This document shows positions 6,442 through 6,873 of a stretch of DNA of 6,873 nucleotides, one piece after another. Made by a program: the position numbers and the translations under genes. The notes beneath the pieces were generated by a model that saw only the letters and a list, made by a program, of their open reading frames with translations, was not told the origin of the DNA and did not search any database. This DNA comes from Acidimicrobiia bacterium (GTDB taxonomy: Bacteria > Actinomycetota > Acidimicrobiia > Spongiisociales > SHLN01), in assembly GCA_013043085.1 (NCBI GenBank), contig JABDOU010000325.1, positions 1 to 6,873 on the forward strand. The letters run 5' to 3'. The first letter of the stretch is position 1. Each line of letters begins with the position of its first letter.

Positions 6442-6873
6442 CTTGCCGTGATCGAGGTTGGGTAATACATATTCGGCGAAAAGGTTGCATTCGTCGATGT
6501 GCGGATAGCCCGAGAGAATGAATGCCTCAACCCCCTGGTCCTGATACGCCTTCAGTTTCGCAACGACCTGGTCGGGATCGCCGACGATGGCGGCACCTGC
6601 ACCGGACCGGGCTCTGCCGACTCCCGTCCAGAGATTCTCTTCCACAAACCAATCGTCTCCGGCTTCGGCCCGCAGTTCAGATTGACGTCCTACGCCTGCG
6701 GAGGCAGTGTCGAGTGATTTCTGGCGGATCTCCTCACCCTTGTCATCGTCGAGCCTGGACACGAGGCGTTCGGCGGCCGCCCGGGCTTCTGCTTCGGTTT
6801 CCCTGACGATCACGTGGCTCCTCACCCCGTATTTGAGGGTCCGCCCATACCCGGCGGCCCGTTCGTCCATCTC
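6430..6873 (-). CDS. ssuD: SsuD-like FMNH2-dependent (LLM class) monooxygenase, C-terminal part only
   Basis: C-terminal 147 residues of a luciferase-like flavin-dependent monooxygenase. The frame is open to the window edge and a Glu codon precedes the first visible Met (6868-6870), so that Met is internal. Compared from memory with E. coli SsuD (381 residues), the match is close throughout. Counting that Met as 1: GRTLKYGVRSHVIVRETEAEA (9-29), LDD (40-42), ENLWTGVGRARSGAGAAIVGD (78-98), including the mobile-loop region, and ILSGYPHIDE (118-127). SsuD uses reduced FMN and oxygen to release sulfite from alkanesulfonates for sulfur supply; related enzymes act on other sulfonates, sulfones or nitrilotriacetate. 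The protein ends soon after the barrel (LPNLDHGKLFA), without the tail of about 30 residues seen in E. coli. The gene is convergent with the hydrolase, with 10 bases between stops. The exact substrate is uncertain. Confidence 0.85.
   Translation of the reverse strand, partial: EMDERAAGYGRTLKYGVRSHVIVRETEAEARAAAERLVSRLDDDKGEEIRQKSLDTASAGVGRQSELRAEAGDDWFVEENLWTGVGRARSGAGAAIVGDPDQVVAKLKAYQDQGVEAFILSGYPHIDECNLFAEYVLPNLDHGKLFA

Noticed and set aside
6433..6447. GGCAA/TTGCC inverted repeat as a terminator between the convergent genes
   Set aside because: The stem is only 5 base pairs, has no T tract in either direction and lies within the monooxygenase coding end.

Overview
This window carries most of a peptide-type (Dpp/Opp-like) ABC importer operon, then a serine hydrolase gene and, convergent to it, the 3' end of a flavin-dependent monooxygenase gene. 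The moderately high GC content, strong Shine-Dalgarno sites, tightly overlapped genes and protein style suggest a bacterium of the Actinomycetota (perhaps Acidimicrobiia) or Chloroflexota. This is a low-confidence inference, because no phylogenetic marker is present.

Layout on the + strand: the 3' part of a family 5 solute-binding protein gene (1-1109); a 70-base gap holding a strong hairpin; inner-membrane permease DppB-like (1180-2259); permease DppC-like (2256-3215, ATGA overlap with dppB); ATPase DppD-like (3226-4257); ATPase DppF-like (4257-5258, one-base overlap); and a GHSMG alpha/beta hydrolase (5289-6419), only 30 bases downstream and probably cotranscribed. On the - strand, 6430-6873 is the C-terminal part of an SsuD-like, LLM-class FMN-dependent monooxygenase whose 5' end lies beyond the window. 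No intergenic stretch exceeds 300 bases.

How it works together: the secreted or lipid-anchored binding protein captures a substrate (peptide, nickel complex, glycoside or similar; not decidable here). DppB and DppC form the channel, and DppD and DppF hydrolyse ATP. The hairpin after the binding-protein gene would allow that component to be made in excess over the membrane and ATPase subunits. The hydrolase could process an imported or membrane-derived ester or amide, but that link rests on position only.

The most unusual features are these. The binding protein does not end where family 5 proteins normally do: about 120 residues follow that resemble the N-terminal lobe of the same family. Cysteines occur in close pairs in the extracytoplasmic parts of the binding protein and both permeases. 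An 11-base direct repeat with a 14-base period sits between the two convergent stop codons and looks like a small tandem duplication that split originally overlapping stops. I found no CRISPR array, RNA gene, insertion sequence or convincing novel system.
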